In this document: positions 1-8,755 of the stretch, piece by piece
Numbering within the stretch: position 1 is the first letter of the stretch
Layout of the letters: each line of letters starts with the position of its first letter
Source of the DNA: Phytopseudomonas seleniipraecipitans
GTDB taxonomy: Bacteria > Pseudomonadota > Gammaproteobacteria > Pseudomonadales > Pseudomonadaceae
NCBI RefSeq assembly: GCF_900102335.1
Contig: NZ_FNBM01000009.1
Span: forward strand, 62,001 to 126,000
Length of the DNA stretch: 64,000 nt
Direction of reading: 5' to 3'
Notes under the pieces: generated by a model
What the model was told of the DNA's origin: nothing
Databases searched by the model: none
What the model saw: the letters and a program-made list of their open reading frames with translations, nothing else
Made by a program: the position numbers and the translations under genes

Positions 1-677
1 GCACCGAGATCATCACCCAACCGCGTACGCGCCATGAACAGTGGCTGCTGCAGACTGTCGAGCAGCTGTCCCGCGACGCCGGTATCAAGATGCCGGAAGT
101 GGGTATCTTCCCGGCCTACGAGTCCAACGCGTTCGCCACCGGCTGGAACAAGAACGACGCGCTGGTCGCCGTCAGCCAGGGCCTGCTCGAGCGTTTCTCG
201 CCCGATGAGGTGAAAGCCGTACTGGCTCACGAAATCGGCCACGTGGCCAATGGCGACATGGTCACCCTGGCGCTCATCCAGGGCGTGGTGAACACCTTCG
301 TGATGTTCTTCGCGCGCATTTTCGGCAACTTCGTCGACAAGGCGATCCTGAAGAACGAAGGTGGCCATGGCATTGGTTATTTCGTGGCGACCATCTTTGC
401 CGAACTGGTACTGGGCATCCTCGCCAGCATCATCGTCATGTGGTTCTCGCGCAAACGCGAATACAAGGCCGATGAGGCCGGTGCTCGCCTCGCCGGTACC
501 GGCGCGATGATCGCTGCGCTGCAACGCCTGCGCGCCGAACAGGGTGTTCCAGTGCAAATGCCCGATAGCCTGACGGCCTTTGGCATCAACGGCGGTCTGA
601 AGAATGGCCTGGCCGGCCTGCTGATGACCCACCCTAAACTGGAAGACCGCATCGAAGCCCTGCGCCGCCTGGGCTGA
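1..677 (+). CDS. htpX: HtpX, membrane zinc metalloprotease (5' truncated by window edge)
   Basis: Inner-membrane M48 protease that degrades misfolded membrane proteins in parallel with FtsH. The reading frame is open from position 3 with no stop, so the gene starts outside the window and only its C-terminal two thirds or so is visible. The zinc motif HEIGH lies at 228-242 and the third ligand region EYKADEAGARLAG follows after two hydrophobic stretches, in the order expected for HtpX. The C-terminus is complete and followed by a strong hairpin terminator. Identification is firm from the motif context (YESNAFATGW, FSPDEVKAVLAHEIGH). Confidence 0.96.
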   Translation, partial: TEIITQPRTRHEQWLLQTVEQLSRDAGIKMPEVGIFPAYESNAFATGWNKNDALVAVSQGLLERFSPDEVKAVLAHEIGHVANGDMVTLALIQGVVNTFVMFFARIFGNFVDKAILKNEGGHGIGYFVATIFAELVLGILASIIVMWFSRKREYKADEAGARLAGTGAMIAALQRLRAEQGVPVQMPDSLTAFGINGGLKNGLAGLLMTHPKLEDRIEALRRLG

Positions 678-691
678 TTGCGACACAGATG

Positions 692-717
692 AAAAGGCGA
701 CCCACAGGTCGCCTTTT
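692..717. terminator. Bidirectional intrinsic terminator between htpX and tpm
   Basis: A perfect 10-bp stem (AAAAGGCGAC / GTCGCCTTTT) with a 6-base loop is flanked by A and T runs on both sides. It serves htpX from the left and tpm from the right. Confidence 0.9.
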
Positions 718-736
718 TTATGCGCTGTCGTCTGGC

Positions 737-1387
737 TTACAGCAGCTGCAGCCGATAAGCACGCTCCTCCATTCGCGTGAGCCCTCGCGCCCGGAAGCGC
801 TCCTCCAGCGCGTCCTGAGTGCCCAGCAGCTCGCTTCGCCAGGCACTGCCCGACCAGCCTTGTACCTCGTCGTGGCTGACCGAAAACGGCGGGCCGTCCA
901 TCAGCGCCTGCTCGTAATCCAGCGTTATCAGCAGTCCCCGGCAACCTGACGGTAGTGTCTGTTGCAGATGCCGAACGTAGCGCTCACGCATCGCAGGTGG
1001 CAAAGCGATTAACGCAGCCCGGTCATAGAACAGTGCGCAGCCTTCCAAGTGGCCGGCGTCGAGCGCGAAAAAATCACCACAGTAGAGCGCTATCCGCCCA
1101 TGCCGGTAGACCTTGAACGCACCTTCCTGGCTGATCATCGGCTCTAGCCCCTGCTCCGTGAAGAACGCCTCGACGGCGGTCTGCGCCAGCTCGACACCGA
1201 TGACGTGGTGCCCACGTTCGGCAAGCCAGCTTAGGTCCAGACTTTTACCGCACAGCGGCACCAGCACCCGAGCCTCGTCGGATGTAGCGACTGCCGGCCA
1301 ATGACGCTGCAAGAGCGCATTTGGCGCACTGGCGTGAAAGCCGATTTGATTGCGCTGCCAGCGCGCCTGCCAGAACGCTTCCTGCAT
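737..1387 (-). CDS. tpm: Thiopurine S-methyltransferase
   Basis: SAM-dependent methyltransferase of the bacterial TPMT family (216 aa, normal length). In pseudomonads these enzymes methylate selenite/tellurite and thiopurines. The N-terminus FWQARWQRNQIGFH is typical, the SAM loop VLVPLCGKSLDLSWLAERG is at residues 41-59, and the acidic residue of HVIGVEL that binds the SAM ribose is near residue 66. It is a single gene, divergent from the dioxygenase gene beyond position 1494 and convergent with htpX. Confidence 0.93.
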   Translation of the reverse strand: MQEAFWQARWQRNQIGFHASAPNALLQRHWPAVATSDEARVLVPLCGKSLDLSWLAERGHHVIGVELAQTAVEAFFTEQGLEPMISQEGAFKVYRHGRIALYCGDFFALDAGHLEGCALFYDRAALIALPPAMRERYVRHLQQTLPSGCRGLLITLDYEQALMDGPPFSVSHDEVQGWSGSAWRSELLGTQDALEERFRARGLTRMEERAYRLQLL

Positions 1388-1493
1388 GGTGCCTCCTCAA
1401 ACAATCAGTAAATCAGATAGAAATGAGCGTTTAATAACCGTTGTTCACTCGGCAATGCTGATGGATTATTCCGCCTACCGTAAGGAGACCATC

Positions 1494-2261
1494 ATGCTAC
1501 CCAGTCTGTTTATTTCCCATGGCTCGCCCATGCTCGCTCTGCAGCCAGGCGCCAGCGGCATCGCCCTCTCGAGCCTCGCCGAGCAGCTGCCAACTCCCCG
1601 TGCCATCGTAGTGGTTTCGGCACACTGGGAAAGCACCGAGCTGCTGGTGATGAGCGCGGCACAGCCACAAACCTGGCACGACTTTGGTGGCTTTCCAGCT
1701 GAACTCTATCAGCTGCAATACCCGGCGCCAGGCAATCCGCAGCTGGCTCAAGATATTCTGCAGCTGCTTCAGGAAGCTGGTCTGCGCGCTCGTGCAGATG
1801 AGCGAAGACCGTTCGATCATGGCAGCTGGGTGCCGCTGTCGTTGATGTATCCGCAGGCGGATATTCCGGTCGTGGAGGTGTCACTGCCGAGCCGCCACGG
1901 CCCTGCCCTACAACTGCAAGTTGGCCAAGCGCTGGCCGCATTGCGCGAGCAGAACGTACTGCTGATCGGCTCCGGCAGCATCACTCACAATCTAGGCGAG
2001 GTAGATTTCGGCAAAGAAGCAGAGGATGGCGCGCCCTGGGCGGTCGAGTTCCGCGATTGGGTGGCCGACAAGCTGCTGAGTGATGACCTGAGCGCCCTGC
2101 TCGACTATCGCCGCCAAGCGCCTCATGCACGACGCAACCACCCCAGCGAAGAACACCTGCTACCGCTGTTCTTCGCCCGCGGTGCCGGTGCAGCCTGCCG
2201 TATCGAGCACCAGGGATTCACCCTCGGCTCACTGGGAATGGATATCTACAGCTTCAGCTGA
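1494..2261 (+). CDS. DODA-type extradiol aromatic ring-opening dioxygenase
   Basis: Member of the class III extradiol dioxygenase family that includes plant DOPA 4,5-dioxygenase and E. coli YgiD (255 aa). The ATG at 1494 was chosen because a good Shine-Dalgarno (AAGGAG, 1482-1487) precedes it; earlier in-frame ATGs have none. Metal-ligand candidates are the His in FISHGSP near residue 9, the His in VSAHWES near 44, the His in SITHNLGEV, and a His in the NHPSEEHLLPLF segment. The physiological substrate is not deducible. The 3' end overlaps the end of pabB by 16 bases, tail to tail. Confidence 0.88.
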   Translation: MLPSLFISHGSPMLALQPGASGIALSSLAEQLPTPRAIVVVSAHWESTELLVMSAAQPQTWHDFGGFPAELYQLQYPAPGNPQLAQDILQLLQEAGLRARADERRPFDHGSWVPLSLMYPQADIPVVEVSLPSRHGPALQLQVGQALAALREQNVLLIGSGSITHNLGEVDFGKEAEDGAPWAVEFRDWVADKLLSDDLSALLDYRRQAPHARRNHPSEEHLLPLFFARGAGAACRIEHQGFTLGSLGMDIYSFS

Positions 2262-3613
2262 GCTACGAATCGCTCCAGCGTGCTGAGCAGCACCTGGACC
2301 TTGGTGATCGATTCCTGATATTCGGTCTCCCAGAGCGAGTCGGCAACGATGCCGCCACCACCCCAGCAACTGATCATGCCGTCCTTGGCCAACAAGCTGC
2401 GGATGGCGATCGAGCTGTCCATCTCGCCGCGTACGTCCAGGTAAAGCAGCGAACCGCAATACAACGCACGCTGCGTAGGCTCCAGCTCGTCGATGATCTG
2501 CATGGCGCGGATCTTCGGCGCGCCGGTGATCGAACCGCCCGGAAACGCGCCCAGCAGTAGATCCAGCGCATCCTTGCCGGCAGCCAGCTCACCCGTCACC
2601 GCACTGACCAGATGGTGCACATTCGGGTAGCTCTCCAGAGCAAACAGCTCGGGCACGCGCACCGAACCAATCGTGCAACTGCGGCCCAGATCGTTACGCA
2701 GCAGGTCGACGATCATCAGGTTCTCGGCGCGGTCCTTGGGGCTGTCGAGCAAAGCGCGGGCGTTGTCCGCATCTTCCTCGGCCGTTCGCCCACGTGGCTG
2801 GGTGCCCTTGATCGGTCGCGTTTCGACCTGCCCGTTACTCACTCGAATGAAGCGCTCAGGCGACAGGCTCAGCACCGCGCCGCCACCCGGCAAGGTCAGA
2901 TAACCGGAGAATGGTGTCGGGCACGCTGCACGCAGCGCGCAATAGGCCTGCCACGGCTCCCCCGTATAGGGGGCCTGGAAGCGCTGGGCGAAATTGACCT
3001 GATAGCAGTCACCAGCGGCGATATAGGCGTGAATCTTCGCGATGGCGCTGGCGTACTCCGGCGCGTCGATATTGGCCTGAAATGGCTCTAGCAACGCGAA
3101 ACAACCCTCGTCAGAAACGTCCGCCGCCGGCCGCTGGAACAGCGCGAGCAGCCTATGCTGCTCGTCACCATCAAGCGAGGGGTGAAACACCAGCTGACTG
3201 CTCTGCGCTTGGTGATCGCTGATCAACGCCCAGGCGTAAACACCGAAGGCAGCGTCGCCCAGCCCGAGGTCGTCGTTCGCCTGTTCCGGCAGTTCCTCTA
3301 CACGGCGGGCAAAATCGTAAGCCAGGTAGCCAAGCAAACCGCCAGCGAACGGCAACTCAGTACCGGCAGGCAGTTCGGCGTCCCCCAGCCTGGCCAGGGC
3401 TTTACGCAGCCGCTGGAAGAAGGTTGCTGCAGGCTCGTCCAGCAGCGGGGTCAGGGTCTGCACGGGCCAGGCGCTAAGCAGGTCATAGCGGCCACGCGCC
3501 GCAGCCGGCCGCCCGGCATCCAGCAACACGGCACCTGGGGCCTGCCGCACTTGCTGGAAATACACGGCAGGGTCGGCCTGATACGGCAGGGAATGAACGA
3601 GGCAGGTAGGCAT
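2246..3613 (-). CDS. pabB: Aminodeoxychorismate synthase component I (PabB)
   Basis: Converts chorismate plus ammonia to 4-amino-4-deoxychorismate, the first step to p-aminobenzoate and folate. The chorismate-binding domain shows PIKGTQPRG, where Lys replaces the Ala of anthranilate synthases and marks PabB rather than TrpE. DLLRNDLGRS and PGGSITGAPK follow in the usual order. The ATG at 3613 (MPTCLVHSLP) gives 455 aa, close to other Pseudomonas PabB proteins; the frame extends upstream without a plausible start. The next pathway enzyme, pabC, is far away at 29.8 kb. Confidence 0.94.
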   Translation of the reverse strand: MPTCLVHSLPYQADPAVYFQQVRQAPGAVLLDAGRPAAARGRYDLLSAWPVQTLTPLLDEPAATFFQRLRKALARLGDAELPAGTELPFAGGLLGYLAYDFARRVEELPEQANDDLGLGDAAFGVYAWALISDHQAQSSQLVFHPSLDGDEQHRLLALFQRPAADVSDEGCFALLEPFQANIDAPEYASAIAKIHAYIAAGDCYQVNFAQRFQAPYTGEPWQAYCALRAACPTPFSGYLTLPGGGAVLSLSPERFIRVSNGQVETRPIKGTQPRGRTAEEDADNARALLDSPKDRAENLMIVDLLRNDLGRSCTIGSVRVPELFALESYPNVHHLVSAVTGELAAGKDALDLLLGAFPGGSITGAPKIRAMQIIDELEPTQRALYCGSLLYLDVRGEMDSSIAIRSLLAKDGMISCWGGGGIVADSLWETEYQESITKVQVLLSTLERFVAQLKL

Positions 3614-3725
3614 TCGGCACATCACACAAACGGGGACGTCGGATTGTAGAGCCGCGCGCCCGATCGTCCTAGCTGCTGTTGCTCCGCCTGGACGTGATCG
3701 GCATTTTGTTCGCCGCCACAAACGA

Positions 3726-3752
3726 CTCGGGGGAGCCAATGGCTCCCCCGAG
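3726..3752 (-). terminator. Hairpin terminator downstream of deaD
   Basis: A perfect 12-bp stem (CTCGGGGGAGCC / GGCTCCCCCGAG) with a 3-base loop lies 18 bases past the deaD stop. The following T run on the minus strand is weak (TCGTTTG). Confidence 0.7.
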
Positions 3753-3769
3753 TGTTACCGCAGCGCGAA

Positions 3770-5452
3770 TCAGTCTTCGCGATAACGGCGCAGCTTCAAC
3801 GGCTTACCGGCAACACGGGTGTCCTTGAGCTTGCTCAGCAGACCATCGAGGCCATCTTCCGGCAGCTCGACCAGGCTGAAGCTCTCGCGGATCTGAATAC
3901 GGCCGATGGCTTCGCGAGCCAGACCGCCTTCATTGAGGATGGCACCCAGCAGATTCTTGGCAGCGATACCGTCCCGCGCGCCCAGCGCGGTACGGCAGCG
4001 TGCGCGGCCTTCGCCCAACGGCATCGGCGCGCGGCGCTCGCGCGGGTCACTACGCTCACTGCTGCGCTCGCCATCACGCTCACGGCGCTCACGCGGAGCA
4101 CCACCAGCGCCCGGCACCAACGGTTGCTCGCGCTCGACACTGGCCAAATCCAGAGGCTGGCCATTGGTAACCTTTTTCAGCAGCGCCGCAGCCAGGGCAC
4201 GCGGGGAGCAGCCGATGTCGGCGGTCAAACGGTCAAGCAGCTCACCGTGGCTGACTTCAGCGTCGCCAACCAGCGGCGCCAAGCCGTTGGTGAGCTTCTT
4301 GATGCGGGCATCGAGCACTTGCTGGCCGTTTGGCAGCTTGACTTCACCCACCTTCTGGCCAGTCACACGCTCGATAACCTGCAGCATGCGGCGCTCACGC
4401 GGGGTAACCAGCAGCAGCGCGCGGCCGTCACGACCGGCACGGCCGGTACGACCAATACGGTGCACGTAGGACTCAGGGTCGTACGGCATGTCGACGTTGA
4501 ATACGTGAGTAATACGCGGCACATCGATACCACGGGCAGCGACGTCGGTAGCGACGACGATGTCCAGACGGCCATCTTTCAGCGACTCAATGACGCGCTC
4601 GCGCTGGTTCTGGGCGATATCACCGTTCAGCGCGGCAGCCTTGTAGCCTTTGGCTTCCAGCGCAGCGGCGAGATCCAGGGTCGCTTGTTTGGTACGTACG
4701 AAGGCGATCAGCGCGTCGAATTCTTCGACTTCGAGCAGACGCAGCACGGCGTTGGTCTTCTGATCGGCGTGGATCATCAGATGCGCCTGTTCGATACGCG
4801 AAACGGTCTGCGTCTTGGCGGCGATCTTGATGTGCTGCGGATCGCGCAGGTGCTTTTCAGCGATAGCACGGATCGAGTGCGGCAGGGTTGCGGAGAACAG
4901 CACGCTCTGACGGCTTTTCGGCATGGCTTCGAAGATCACTTCGAGGTCATCCATGAAGCCCAGCTTGAGCATTTCGTCCGCTTCGTCGAGTACCAGATAC
5001 TGGATGGTCGACAGCACTTTCTCGTCGCGACGCAGGTGGTCGACCAGACGACCTGGGGTTGCAACGATAACCTGTGCGCCCTGGCGAATGGCTTTCAGCT
5101 GCGGGCCCATCGGCGCGCCGCCGTAGACGGCGACCACGTTGAGGCCAGGCATCTGCTTGGAGTAGGTTTCAAACGCGGTAGCGACCTGCAGGGCCAGCTC
5201 GCGAGTTGGTGCAAGAATCAGCGCCTGCGGCTCACGCTTGGCCGGGTCGATTTTCGACAGGATCGGCAGCGCGAACGCTGCGGTCTTGCCGGTACCGGTT
5301 TGAGCCTGGCCGATCATGTCCTGGCCAGAGAGAATCACTGGAATGGCCTGGTACTGGATGGGCGAAGGCTCTTCGTAGCCGACGGCGGTCAGGGCGGAGA
5401 GAATATTGGCGTGAAGGCCGAGTGCGGCGAAGCCGCCGGTTTCCTGGGTCAT
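3770..5452 (-). CDS. deaD: DEAD-box ATP-dependent RNA helicase DeaD/CsdA
   Basis: Cold-shock RNA helicase involved in 50S ribosome assembly and mRNA decay. All core motifs are present: Q motif (EPSPIQYQAIP), Walker A AQTGTGKT, PTRELALQ, TPGRLVDHL, DEAD box, SATLP, ATDVAARGID and HRIGRTGRAG. After the helicase core come an arginine/glutamate-rich linker (ERRERDGERSSERSDPRERR) and a DbpA-type RNA-binding C-terminal domain ending KLRRYRED. The ATG at 5452 (MTQETGGFAALGL) gives 560 aa, the usual size; upstream in-frame codons belong to the leader. Confidence 0.95.
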   Translation of the reverse strand: MTQETGGFAALGLHANILSALTAVGYEEPSPIQYQAIPVILSGQDMIGQAQTGTGKTAAFALPILSKIDPAKREPQALILAPTRELALQVATAFETYSKQMPGLNVVAVYGGAPMGPQLKAIRQGAQVIVATPGRLVDHLRRDEKVLSTIQYLVLDEADEMLKLGFMDDLEVIFEAMPKSRQSVLFSATLPHSIRAIAEKHLRDPQHIKIAAKTQTVSRIEQAHLMIHADQKTNAVLRLLEVEEFDALIAFVRTKQATLDLAAALEAKGYKAAALNGDIAQNQRERVIESLKDGRLDIVVATDVAARGIDVPRITHVFNVDMPYDPESYVHRIGRTGRAGRDGRALLLVTPRERRMLQVIERVTGQKVGEVKLPNGQQVLDARIKKLTNGLAPLVGDAEVSHGELLDRLTADIGCSPRALAAALLKKVTNGQPLDLASVEREQPLVPGAGGAPRERRERDGERSSERSDPRERRAPMPLGEGRARCRTALGARDGIAAKNLLGAILNEGGLAREAIGRIQIRESFSLVELPEDGLDGLLSKLKDTRVAGKPLKLRRYRED

Positions 5453-5788
5453 GGGTCTGCCTCTAGTGCATCCGCAAAGACCCATGTTCCAAAGCTGCAC
5501 ATGCCATGTAGGACCTTGTGGGTCACCCTGGCAGCCATGTCGGCGGGGATTTGCGAAAACGTGGTGATAATGAATCGTCAAGATAGCCCGCGCTTGGCGG
5601 ACTGGCTGCCGAAAATAGCTTCCGGGCGAGTTGCACTACTTGAACGTAGCCATGAATTGGCCGGCGCGTACTATACCGGAATCTCCATACGCTTGTGCAA
5701 TATTTCCTACATAAAACCGTCTGTGTAACGCCGATTAGGCCGGCCCGCGGCGTTGTGCCGCAGGCCTGCGCGCCAATCGTTGGGCTGG
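5453..5788 (-). promoter_or_regulatory. Upstream region of deaD, probably including a long mRNA leader
   Basis: No credible gene lies in these 336 bases. The first 130 bases upstream of deaD contain potential pairings such as GACCCA (5479-5484) with TGGGTC (5519-5524), plus an ACATGCCATGT segment between them. Cold-shock helicase genes commonly have long structured leaders, so this is a candidate, inferred only from position and pairing potential. Confidence 0.35.
5742..5766 (-). terminator. GC-rich hairpin after the SnoaL-like gene
   Basis: GGCCCGCGGC and GCCGCAGGCC form a 10-bp stem with one mismatch and a 5-base loop, about 20 bases past the end of the minus-strand SnoaL-like gene. No T run follows, so termination is only suggested. 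Confidence 0.4.
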
Positions 5789-6187
5789 TCAGCTACGGCT
5801 GTTCAACTGCGCCTCGATGGCGGCTTTGTCGACCACTGACCAGACTTCAGCGATCTTGCCGTCGCGAAACGCGTAAAACACGTTCTCGCTGAAGGCGACC
5901 TTGCGGCCATTGACTGGCAGATCGAGGAAGCGGCCTTTCGGCGAGCAGTGAAAATCGAGGCGACTGGCGATCATCGATTCCTCGCAGGTGAGCAAACGGA
6001 CAATAAAGCGCAGGTCGGGGATGTCCTGAAAGTCTCGCTCGAGCATCTCGCGGTAACCGCTCAGGCCGAGACGCCGGCCATTGTGAACCACATCGTCATG
6101 AACGAATTCTCCCAGGCCCGGCCAATCCTGACGGTTCAGGCAATCGATGTAGGCGCGATATACCGCCGGAAGATCGTGCTCGTGCAT
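5789..6187 (-). CDS. SnoaL-like / nuclear transport factor 2-like family protein
   Basis: A 132-aa protein with the SnoaL-like cone fold pattern: N-terminal helix YRAYIDCLNRQDWPGL, the FVHDDVVHNGRRLGLSGY segment, and C-terminal strands with VFYAFRDGKIAEVWSVVD. Family members include ester cyclases, isomerases and many uncharacterised enzymes, so no reaction can be assigned. It is monocistronic, with no functional clue from neighbours. Confidence 0.75.
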   Translation of the reverse strand: MHEHDLPAVYRAYIDCLNRQDWPGLGEFVHDDVVHNGRRLGLSGYREMLERDFQDIPDLRFIVRLLTCEESMIASRLDFHCSPKGRFLDLPVNGRKVAFSENVFYAFRDGKIAEVWSVVDKAAIEAQLNSRS

Positions 6188-6303
6188 GGAGTTGCTCCGT
6201 CTGATTGATTCCAGGCTGTCAGCACGTGGTTAACCGGCACACTCACGCTCGTGAAACGGCAACAGCTCTAAAAAGACAGTGCACAGACGGGTTAATTCCT
6301 GAC

Positions 6304-7077
6304 TCAGCTGGCCAGGCGAACGGCATCGATCAGCGGCTGCAGGGAATAGCCCAGTCCTGCCTGCAGCGCGGCGGCGCGGCGACTGACCGCTTCGCGATCG
6401 AATTGCTGATCGAGTTCGGCCGGCACCAGCACCACCACGTTGCCCTCCACCACCGGGCATTCCCAGTAATGGCGGTGGTAGAGCCCTCGCAGCAGCGCGG
6501 CGCCAAGCGGTTTGCCATCCTCGCTGGCCCACTGATTGATCACCAGCCAGCCGCCAGGATTGAGCTTGGCACGGCAGTCGTCGAGGAAACGCCAGGCCAG
6601 ATGGCCGACGCCAGGGCCGGTATCGGTGTACAGATCGACGAAGATCAGGTCGGCGGTCTCGGCACTGGGCAGCAACTCGATAGCATCACCGATACGCATG
6701 GTCAGCCGCGGATCGTCCTCCAGGCCCAGGTACTCCATGGCCAGACGCGGCACGTCGGGGCGCAGCTCGATGGTTTCGACATCTTCGAGCGGCAGGAACT
6801 TCAAGCACGCCTGTGTCAGGTTGCCGGCGCCCAAACCAAGAAACAGCGCAGTTTCTGGCGCTTCGTGGCACAACGCACCAACGAACATGGCGCGGGTGTA
6901 GTCGTATTCCAGCCAGCTGGGATCAGCGGTGAACACACAGCTCTGCTCGATCGACTCGCCGAATTCGAGAAACCGGTACTCGCCAATTTCCACCACGCGG
7001 ATCACACCGAAGGCATCGTGCACCTCGGCCAATACCACTTCGTCCTTCATGTCCTCCACCGGGGGCAAGCCAGGCAT
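6304..7077 (-). CDS. Spermidine synthase-like (class I SAM-fold) protein
   Basis: A 257-aa protein with the Rossmann core of the polyamine aminopropyltransferase family: glycine-rich LFLGLGAGNLTQACL, the acidic ETIELRPDV strand end, GDAIELLP, and DLIFVDLYTDTGPG. It is shorter and more divergent than SpeE, and such proteins next to other genes often have unknown substrates. The start could also be the Met at residue 10 (7050). It is divergent from the DAHP synthase gene, sharing a 170-base upstream region with it. Confidence 0.75.
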   Translation of the reverse strand: MPGLPPVEDMKDEVVLAEVHDAFGVIRVVEIGEYRFLEFGESIEQSCVFTADPSWLEYDYTRAMFVGALCHEAPETALFLGLGAGNLTQACLKFLPLEDVETIELRPDVPRLAMEYLGLEDDPRLTMRIGDAIELLPSAETADLIFVDLYTDTGPGVGHLAWRFLDDCRAKLNPGGWLVINQWASEDGKPLGAALLRGLYHRHYWECPVVEGNVVVLVPAELDQQFDREAVSRRAAALQAGLGYSLQPLIDAVRLAS

Positions 7078-7205
7078 GTGCAGATCTCCACCATCGCGTT
7101 CCCCGGCACAGGCCGGGCTGGCGCCGATTGTCGATGATGCAGCGCACTCAGGTCACGCGCTAAATGCCTGGCAATAGCTTGAACCAGCATGTCTTGACGT
7201 GTGCA

Positions 7206-7230
7206 GTGATCGGTTACCATGACCGATCAC
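7206..7230 (+). promoter_or_regulatory. Perfect inverted repeat in the DAHP synthase promoter region
   Basis: GTGATCGGT (7206-7214) and ACCGATCAC (7222-7230) form a perfect 9-bp inverted repeat with a 7-base spacer, 17 bases before the DAHP synthase ATG. A TTGACG at 7194-7199 could be a -35 element, which would put the repeat over the -10/start region, the place for an operator. The regulator is unknown. Confidence 0.45.
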
Positions 7231-7247
7231 CAACAAGAGATGCCGCC

Positions 7248-8594
7248 ATGAGTGAGCCCTGGAGCCCCGATAGCTGGAGAAGCAAAGCCATCCAGCAACA
7301 ACCTGTCTACCCGGATGCCGCACGGCTGAGCCAGGTCGAGCAGACCCTGGCCAGTTTTCCGCCGCTGGTATTCGCCGGCGAGGCACGGGAGCTGCGCAAG
7401 CAGTTCGCCGAGGTGACCCAGGGCCGAGCGTTTCTGTTGCAGGGCGGTGATTGCGCGGAAAGCTTCGCCGAGTTCAGTGCCGCGAAAATCCGCGACACCT
7501 TCAAGGTGCTGCTGCAAATGGCCATCGTCATGACGTTTGCGGCCGGCTGCCCAGTAGTCAAGGTCGGGCGCATGGCCGGCCAGTTCGCCAAGCCGCGCTC
7601 GGCCAATGATGAAACCATCGACGGCATCACCCTGCCCGCCTACCGCGGCGACATCGTCAATGGCATCGGCTTCGATCCAGCCAGCCGCGCACCTGATCCA
7701 CAGCGCCTGCTGCAGGCCTACCACCAGTCCACTGCCTCGCTGAACCTGCTGCGCGCCTTCGCCCAGGGTGGTTTCGCCGACCTGCACCAGGTGCATCAGT
7801 GGAACCTGGATTTCATCGCCAACTCTTCGCTTGCGCAGAAGTATCACCAATTGGCTGACCGCATCGATGAGACCCTGGCCTTCATGCGTGCCTGCGGCAT
7901 GGACAGCGCCGCCCAGGTTCGCGAAACCAGTTTCTTCACCGCCCACGAAGCGCTGCTGCTCAATTACGAGGAAGCCTTCGTACGCCGCGACAGCCTCACC
8001 GGCGGTTTCTATGACTGCTCGGCACACATGCTGTGGATCGGCGACCGCACCCGCCAGGTGGACGGCGCCCATGTCGAGTTTCTGCGTGGCGTGGGCAACC
8101 CGATCGGCGTGAAGGTCGGCCCGAGCATGACCGATGAGGATCTGATCCGCCTGATCGACATCCTCAACCCGGACAACGACCCAGGCCGCCTCAACCTGAT
8201 CGTGCGCATGGGCGCCGACAAGGTGGAAGCCGGTTTGCCGCGCCTGATTCGCACCGTACAGCGTGAAGGCCGCCAGGTGCTGTGGAGCAGCGACCCCATG
8301 CACGGCAATACCATCAAGGCGTCCAGTGGCTACAAGACCCGCGACTTCGCGCAGATTCTGGCAGAGGTGCGACAGTTCTTCGCCGTGCACCATGCCGAAG
8401 GTACCTATGCGGGTGGTATTCATATCGAAATGACCGGCCAGGACGTGACCGAATGCATCGGCGGCGCCAAGCCGATCACCGAGGCCGGCCTGTCGGATCG
8501 TTACCACACCCATTGCGACCCGCGCATGAACGCCGATCAGTCGCTGGAACTGGCGTTCATGATCGCTGAAACCCTGAAGCAAGTGCGCCGCTAG
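7248..8594 (+). CDS. Class II 3-deoxy-7-phosphoheptulonate (DAHP) synthase
   Basis: Condenses phosphoenolpyruvate and erythrose 4-phosphate, the entry to the shikimate pathway. It is the class II (plant/actinobacterial) type: the signatures LLQGGDCAESFAEFSA, RMAGQFAKPRS, WSSDPMHGNT and HIEMTGQDVTECIGG are all present and the 448-aa length is typical. The ATG at 7248 (MSEPWSPDSW) matches the family N-terminus. The role in primary aromatic metabolism versus phenazine-type secondary metabolism cannot be separated from sequence, but no biosynthetic cluster surrounds it. Confidence 0.93.
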   Translation: MSEPWSPDSWRSKAIQQQPVYPDAARLSQVEQTLASFPPLVFAGEARELRKQFAEVTQGRAFLLQGGDCAESFAEFSAAKIRDTFKVLLQMAIVMTFAAGCPVVKVGRMAGQFAKPRSANDETIDGITLPAYRGDIVNGIGFDPASRAPDPQRLLQAYHQSTASLNLLRAFAQGGFADLHQVHQWNLDFIANSSLAQKYHQLADRIDETLAFMRACGMDSAAQVRETSFFTAHEALLLNYEEAFVRRDSLTGGFYDCSAHMLWIGDRTRQVDGAHVEFLRGVGNPIGVKVGPSMTDEDLIRLIDILNPDNDPGRLNLIVRMGADKVEAGLPRLIRTVQREGRQVLWSSDPMHGNTIKASSGYKTRDFAQILAEVRQFFAVHHAEGTYAGGIHIEMTGQDVTECIGGAKPITEAGLSDRYHTHCDPRMNADQSLELAFMIAETLKQVRR

Positions 8595-8604
8595 GCTGAG
8601 TTGG

Positions 8605-8638
8605 ACCGCTGTGAATGATGGCCATGATTCACAGCGGT
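8605..8638 (+). terminator. Stem-loop after the DAHP synthase gene
   Basis: A perfect 12-bp stem (ACCGCTGTGAAT / ATTCACAGCGGT) with a 10-base loop that is itself nearly palindromic lies 10 bases past the stop codon. No T run follows, so it may stabilise the mRNA 3' end or act with Rho. Confidence 0.5.
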
Positions 8639-8755
8639 CATCCTGGCAGGTGCATGGAACCGCCCCGCTTTTACCTGAACGAAGCTCGCCGACAAACGGT
8701 CTTCTGTTCAGAGCCGATCACTTGAAGGCTCATCTATCTCGAGAAGGAGTCGCAC

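Noticed and set aside
3752..5728. Very long plus-strand open frame of 658 codons
   Set aside because: It is antisense to deaD, whose DEAD-box motifs are unmistakable; the translation is Gln/Arg/Thr-rich with no domain. An artefact of high GC.
7227..8582. Minus-strand open frame of 451 codons
   Set aside because: Antisense shadow of the class II DAHP synthase gene.
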